Shown here: positions 12,910 through 14,960 of the stretch, piece after piece
Position numbering within the stretch: position 1 is the stretch's first letter
Layout of the letters: each line of letters opens with the position of its first letter
Assembly (NCBI GenBank): GCA_910580225.1
Contig: CAJTXE010000045.1
Span: 1-14,960 of the forward strand
Source of the DNA: an uncultured Acetatifactor sp.
Lineage (GTDB): Bacteria > Bacillota > Clostridia > Lachnospirales > Lachnospiraceae
Length of the DNA stretch: 14,960 bases
Direction: 5' to 3'
Notes under the pieces: model-generated
Databases searched by the model: none
Told to the model about the DNA's origin: nothing
What the model saw: only the letters and a program-made list of their open reading frames with translations
Position numbers and translations under genes: made by a program

Positions 12910-14112
12910 ATGAGTCAGATGGCAATGTTGTACAAATATGAATTCAGAAAAATAGCAAAACGGAAAATCATATGGATTTCCCTGCTGATTTCCGTGATCA
13001 TCATACTGCCCACCATAGGAGGTCCCGTGTTGGATTTCCTCTATGAGAGCAGCGGAACGGAAACCGCGTACCAGGCTTTTCTCAAAGACAGAGAGTATGA
13101 GAAAAAACTGGAGGGCAGGCTCATTGATCAGAGCTTATTGGAGGAGACGATGGAGGCCTACGGCAAAATTCCGCAGACAGAGGGTCCTTATTCCGCCACG
13201 GAGGAATACCGGACTTACGCCCGCCCATACAGCGCGATTTTCCGGTTTGTGAGAGTCATGACGGATATGACGGTGAACGAGTCCCTGAACTGGGAGGCGG
13301 ATGAACAGGAGTTATACGCCGGAAACCGGGTCTTGCTGATGCGCACGGCAGACAGATATCGCCTCACCCCGGAGGAAACGGAATTCTGGCTCCGACAGGA
13401 GGAACAAAAGCCATGGCCTGTGGAGTACCGATATAAGGAGGGGTGGTGGAGATTACTGGACTGCGTATATACCATAGGACTTCTGGCCATAATGGTGACG
13501 GCCATCTGTCTTTCCGGCCCGTTTGTGGAGGAACATACACGAAAAACCGATCAGCTGATATTGAGCAGCCGATATAGAAGGCAGCCCTGCTTTTGGGCGA
13601 AATTTTTGGCGGGACTGACGTTTGCCCTTGCTCTTTCCCTGTTTTTCACGGCAGTGTCATTCTTTACCGCCTTTGCCGTTTACGGCGCGGAGGGATTTAC
13701 TGCGGATTTTCGGCTCACGGGCGGCTATTTCCCTTCCATGACCCTGGGGGAGGCGGTGTTGATCTCTTACGGGTGTATGACGGCTGCCGTTCTGGTGGCA
13801 GGGGCTTTTGTGATGGTTCTGTCCGAACTGCTGAAAAGCAGCATCGGCGCCCTTTCCCTGGTGACGGGGATGGTGCTCCTGTCCATGTGGGTGGATATTC
13901 CGGAGCATCTGCGCGTGCTGTCCCAGATCTGGAGCTATATGCCCAGTGAGTTTATTGCCCAGTGGAATCTCTTCAATCCCAGGACGGTTCCCCTGTTCGG
14001 CTCCTTTTTCCTGTCCTGGCAGGTGGTTCCGGTGCTGTACCTGCTTTTGGGCCTGCTGTTTGCACTGACGGGGAGAGCGCTGTTTGTCCGTTATCAGGTC
14101 AGAGGCAGGTAG
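12910..14112 (+). CDS. ABC-2-type transporter permease
   Basis: This 400-residue membrane protein begins with a short cytosolic basic segment (YKYEFRKIAKRK) and one helix (about 20-41). A large extracytoplasmic region of ~145 residues (about 42-190) follows, then a further five helices (about 192-216, 234-264, 281-312, 320-338 and 370-392). This is the layout of ABC-2 permeases that export peptides, drugs or lipids, and it pairs with the preceding ATPase. ATG 12910 (MSQMAM) is chosen because GAGGGG lies seven bases upstream; an in-frame ATG at 12874 sits just before the upstream hairpin and has no SD. Together with the sigma factor and the six-helix protein it forms a four-gene operon. The substrate is unknown. 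Confidence 0.87.
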   Translation: MSQMAMLYKYEFRKIAKRKIIWISLLISVIIILPTIGGPVLDFLYESSGTETAYQAFLKDREYEKKLEGRLIDQSLLEETMEAYGKIPQTEGPYSATEEYRTYARPYSAIFRFVRVMTDMTVNESLNWEADEQELYAGNRVLLMRTADRYRLTPEETEFWLRQEEQKPWPVEYRYKEGWWRLLDCVYTIGLLAIMVTAICLSGPFVEEHTRKTDQLILSSRYRRQPCFWAKFLAGLTFALALSLFFTAVSFFTAFAVYGAEGFTADFRLTGGYFPSMTLGEAVLISYGCMTAAVLVAGAFVMVLSELLKSSIGALSLVTGMVLLSMWVDIPEHLRVLSQIWSYMPSEFIAQWNLFNPRTVPLFGSFFLSWQVVPVLYLLLGLLFALTGRALFVRYQVRGR

Positions 14113-14167
14113 GAGGCAGAGTGGCGATATCCATACCAACGCATCCCATCCACCACGAAAATTTTTC

Positions 14168-14196
14168 TTGCAAACCCTGTGATGATATGTTACCAT
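14168..14196 (+). promoter_or_regulatory. Promoter of the candidate antisense RNA, copy 1
   Basis: -35 TTGCAA (14168-14173), a 17-bp spacer and an extended -10 TGTTACCAT (-10 hexamer 14191-14196). It points toward the 3' end of the toxin gene, and the same elements with the same spacing occur in copy 2. Confidence 0.5.
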
Positions 14197-14202
14197 AAAA
14201 AA

Positions 14203-14302
14203 GAGGAAAGCCATAGAAGCGGCTCTACCCTCAAAATAACAGCAAGCTATACCGCCAAAAGCGGTCAGCCGTCACTATTTGCGGTAGTGGCGGCTATTTT
14301 CT
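14203..14302 (+). ncRNA. Candidate antisense antitoxin RNA, copy 1
   Basis: Transcription from the promoter at 14168-14196 would begin near 14203 and meet a hairpin, AGCCGTCACTA (14267-14277) with TAGTGGCGGCT (14285-14295). That stem is an 11-bp plus-strand fold with one G-U pair, followed by ATTTTCT. The resulting RNA of about 100 nt is convergent with and overlaps the toxin stop codon. The overlapping 3' ends match type I toxin-antitoxin loci of Firmicutes (TxpA/RatA- and BsrG/SR4-like). The same hairpin would also stop read-through from the ABC operon. Ends are predicted, not measured. Confidence 0.45.
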
Positions 14303-14383
14303 GCCCCGAAAGACTGTGTAGCACAATCCAATCAGGGCAACAATGAAGATACCTGTCTGAATCAGATCAGAATATGTAATCAT
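14294..14383 (-). CDS. Small hydrophobic holin-like type I toxin, copy 1
   Basis: This 29-residue peptide, MITYSDLIQTGIFIVALIGL followed by CYTVFRGRK, has one transmembrane helix and a short basic C-terminus. It matches the 'putative holin-like toxin' peptides common in Firmicutes, which insert into the membrane when not silenced. ATG 14383 is preferred: it is nine bases from SD GGAGG (14393-14397). ATG 14389, two codons earlier, is only three bases from it. A promoter (TTGCAA-17-TATTAT) lies about 90 bases upstream on the same strand. The SD can be locked in a 6-bp stem. A convergent promoter for an antisense RNA lies beyond its stop codon, and the stop is inside the shared hairpin. A second copy starts at the window's right edge. 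Confidence 0.75.
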   Translation of the reverse strand: MITYSDLIQTGIFIVALIGLCYTVFRGRK

Positions 14384-14391
14384 TGGCATCG

Positions 14392-14436
14392 CCCTCCTTT
14401 CTTCCGTCTGGAGGGTTGCCCCTCCGAAAAGGAGGG
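14392..14436 (-). promoter_or_regulatory. Hairpins that can sequester the toxin SD
   Basis: On the minus strand CCCTCC (14410-14415) can pair with the SD GGAGGG (14392-14397) across a 12-nt loop. A further upstream stem, CCCTCC (14431-14436) with GGAGGG (14420-14425) and loop TTTTC, offers an alternative partner. SD occlusion in the primary transcript is a known feature of type I toxin mRNAs. Confidence 0.6.
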
Positions 14437-14473
14437 TAAAGCCGCCTTGGCTCTATGGTTTCCCGTGAGAAAA

Positions 14474-14502
14474 ATAATATCATATCCTCATCTGGTTTGC
14501 AA
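14474..14502 (-). promoter_or_regulatory. Promoter of the toxin gene, copy 1
   Basis: Minus-strand -35 TTGCAA (14497-14502), 17-bp spacer, -10 TATTAT (14474-14479). The start site near 14467 gives a leader of about 80 nt. Confidence 0.6.
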
Positions 14503-14556
14503 TGTGTTTTTTTACCGGTTGCACCATTGCAGCCAGATAAAAAATCTGCGCATACC

Positions 14557-14582
14557 AAAAAACTCCGGAGATTCCCGGGAGT
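14557..14582 (-). terminator. Terminator after the recombinase remnant
   Basis: On the minus strand, ACTCC(C)GG and CCGGAGT form a stem of 7 bp with one bulged C and loop GAATCT, followed by six T. It lies 26 bases beyond the stop codon of the integrase remnant. Confidence 0.7.
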
Positions 14583-14608
14583 CAAATCAGGTTAAAATAA
14601 ATCAGGTT

Positions 14609-14821
14609 CTATGCTGCATACTTACGATAAGCCGATTTTACATTGGCCAGGCTGATGTAACAGTAAATCTGGGTGGTTCTCAAATCAGTATGCCCAAGAA
14701 CCGCTGCCGCCTCTTCATCTACCCGCCCCCGTATGGCATCTATTACCTGCTGTATAATGCCTGCTCTGATATCCATATCATCCATCACGAAAATTTTTCT
14801 TGCAAACCCGCTGATGATATG
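14609..14821 (-). pseudogene. C-terminal remnant of a tyrosine recombinase (integrase)
   Basis: The frame ending in TAG at 14609-14611 reads EEAAAVLGHTDLRTTQIYCY followed by ISLANVKSAYRKYAA. This is the end of a XerC/D- or phage-type tyrosine recombinase: the 'L-G-H' motif (second active-site His region) followed by the 'T-T-Q-I-Y' with the nucleophilic tyrosine. The frame is open only back to 14821, 70 codons. The upstream conserved Arg box 'H-x-L-R-H' and the N-terminal domains are absent. Sequence before about 14790 belongs to the repeated toxin element, so an insertion or recombination has replaced the 5' part of the gene. It is followed by an intrinsic terminator. The remnant cannot be active as a recombinase. 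Confidence 0.75.
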
Positions 14822-14828
14822 TTACCAT
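14800..14828 (+). promoter_or_regulatory. Promoter of the candidate antisense RNA, copy 2
   Basis: TTGCAA (14800-14805), 17-bp spacer, extended -10 TGTTACCAT (hexamer 14823-14828). It is conserved in place and spacing with copy 1, although the spacer sequence differs slightly. Confidence 0.5.
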
Positions 14829-14834
14829 AAAAAG

Positions 14835-14927
14835 GGGAAAGCCATAGAAGCGGCTCTACCCTCGAACATATGAATTAGCTGTTTTTTATGCAGCCGTCAC
14901 TATTCGCAGTAGTGGCGGCTATTTTCT
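14835..14927 (+). ncRNA. Candidate antisense antitoxin RNA, copy 2
   Basis: Predicted from the promoter at 14800-14828 to the hairpin AGCCGTCACTA (14892-14902) / TAGTGGCGGCT (14910-14920) followed by ATTTTCT. It overlaps the 3' end of the second toxin gene. Its central segment is different from copy 1, which could make each RNA specific to its own toxin mRNA. Confidence 0.42.
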
Positions 14928-14960
14928 GCCCCGAAAGACTGTGTAGCACAATCCAATCAG
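14919..14960 (-). CDS. Small holin-like type I toxin, copy 2 (partial)
   Basis: Only the last 13 codons and the stop (14919-14921) are inside the window. They read LIGLCYTVFRGRK, identical to the end of copy 1. The start, SD and promoter would lie beyond the right edge. Confidence 0.68.
   Translation of the reverse strand: MIGLCYTVFRGRK

Larger units (their letters stand above)
14126..14335. repeat. Duplicated toxin/antisense element, copy 1
   Basis: Two blocks are shared with 14768-14960: 14155-14232 (promoter side) and 14267-14335 (toxin 3' end). The second block has only two differences by eye over 69 bases. A 34-base middle part (14233-14266) is unrelated to the 28 bases at the same place in copy 2. 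Confidence 0.85.
14768..14960. repeat. Duplicated toxin/antisense element, copy 2 (cut by window end)
   Basis: It is a direct repeat of 14126-14335, 632-642 bases away. Shared blocks are 14787-14863 and 14892-14960; the 28-base middle (14864-14891) differs from copy 1. The copy clearly continues past the window end. Confidence 0.85.

Noticed and set aside
14447..14830. 127-codon plus-strand frame across the integrase remnant
   Set aside because: No SD or motif; the minus strand carries the toxin promoter, terminator and recombinase residues there.

Overview
The window reads as chromosomal accessory DNA from a Gram-positive, spore-former-type Firmicute, most likely a gut Lachnospiraceae relative. 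This is inference from gene content and style: strong GGAGG Shine-Dalgarno (SD) sequences, sigma-A promoters with 17-bp spacers, MATE/MerR, BlaI, sigma/ABC modules and many small acetyltransferases. There are no rRNA, tRNA or CRISPR features. Most genes are short one- to four-gene modules for sensing, efflux, acyl transfer or toxin-antitoxin (TA) function.

Layout. (1) 1-426: no gene; two hairpins. (2) 427-2553: four consecutive GNAT acetyltransferases on +. The second is preceded by a 16-bp tandem repeat that carries its SD; the fourth is markedly AT-rich. (3) 4381-2788 on -: a promoter, a leader with a 4-codon minigene, a free-standing GyrI-like ligand-binding protein, a maltose/galactoside-type O-acetyltransferase, and a 30-codon remnant of a membrane acyltransferase. 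(4) 4768-5550: an unassigned HExxH protein. (5) 5683-6563: a near-consensus promoter, a ~195-nt leader, MntA (antitoxin nucleotidyltransferase) and HepT (HEPN RNase toxin), then an intrinsic terminator. (6) 6665-8900: a divergent MerR regulator and MATE exporter sharing a promoter/operator with the 19-bp spacer typical of MerR activation. (7) 10071-8908 on -: a BlaI/MecI-type repressor with an 11+11-bp dyad over its own promoter. Where BlaR1 would be expected there is a NADAR-type (DarT1-antitoxin-like) gene. (8) 10072-10755: ~680 bp without a gene but rich in repeats. (9) 10756-14112: an operon of a sigma-70/ECF-like factor, a six-helix membrane protein, an ABC ATPase and an ABC-2-type permease. 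(10) 14126-14960: a duplicated ~190-210-bp element. Each copy carries a small hydrophobic holin-like toxin and a convergent promoter for a short antisense RNA, which looks like a type I TA locus. The second copy is cut by the window end, and a tyrosine-recombinase C-terminal remnant lies between them.

How it fits together. Export or sensing is represented by MerR/MATE and by the sigma/ABC operon, small-molecule modification by five intact acetyltransferases, and genome-stability or defence functions by HepT-MntA, the NADAR-like gene and the tandem toxin loci. Gene remnants (acyltransferase, integrase, possibly BlaI) and composition shifts indicate repeated insertion and deletion. The most interesting parts are the tandem type I-like toxin/antisense units, the BlaI-NADAR pairing with a run-on BlaI tail, and the peptide-sized leader ORF before the GyrI-like gene. 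All family assignments were made by eye from motifs; no database search was run.
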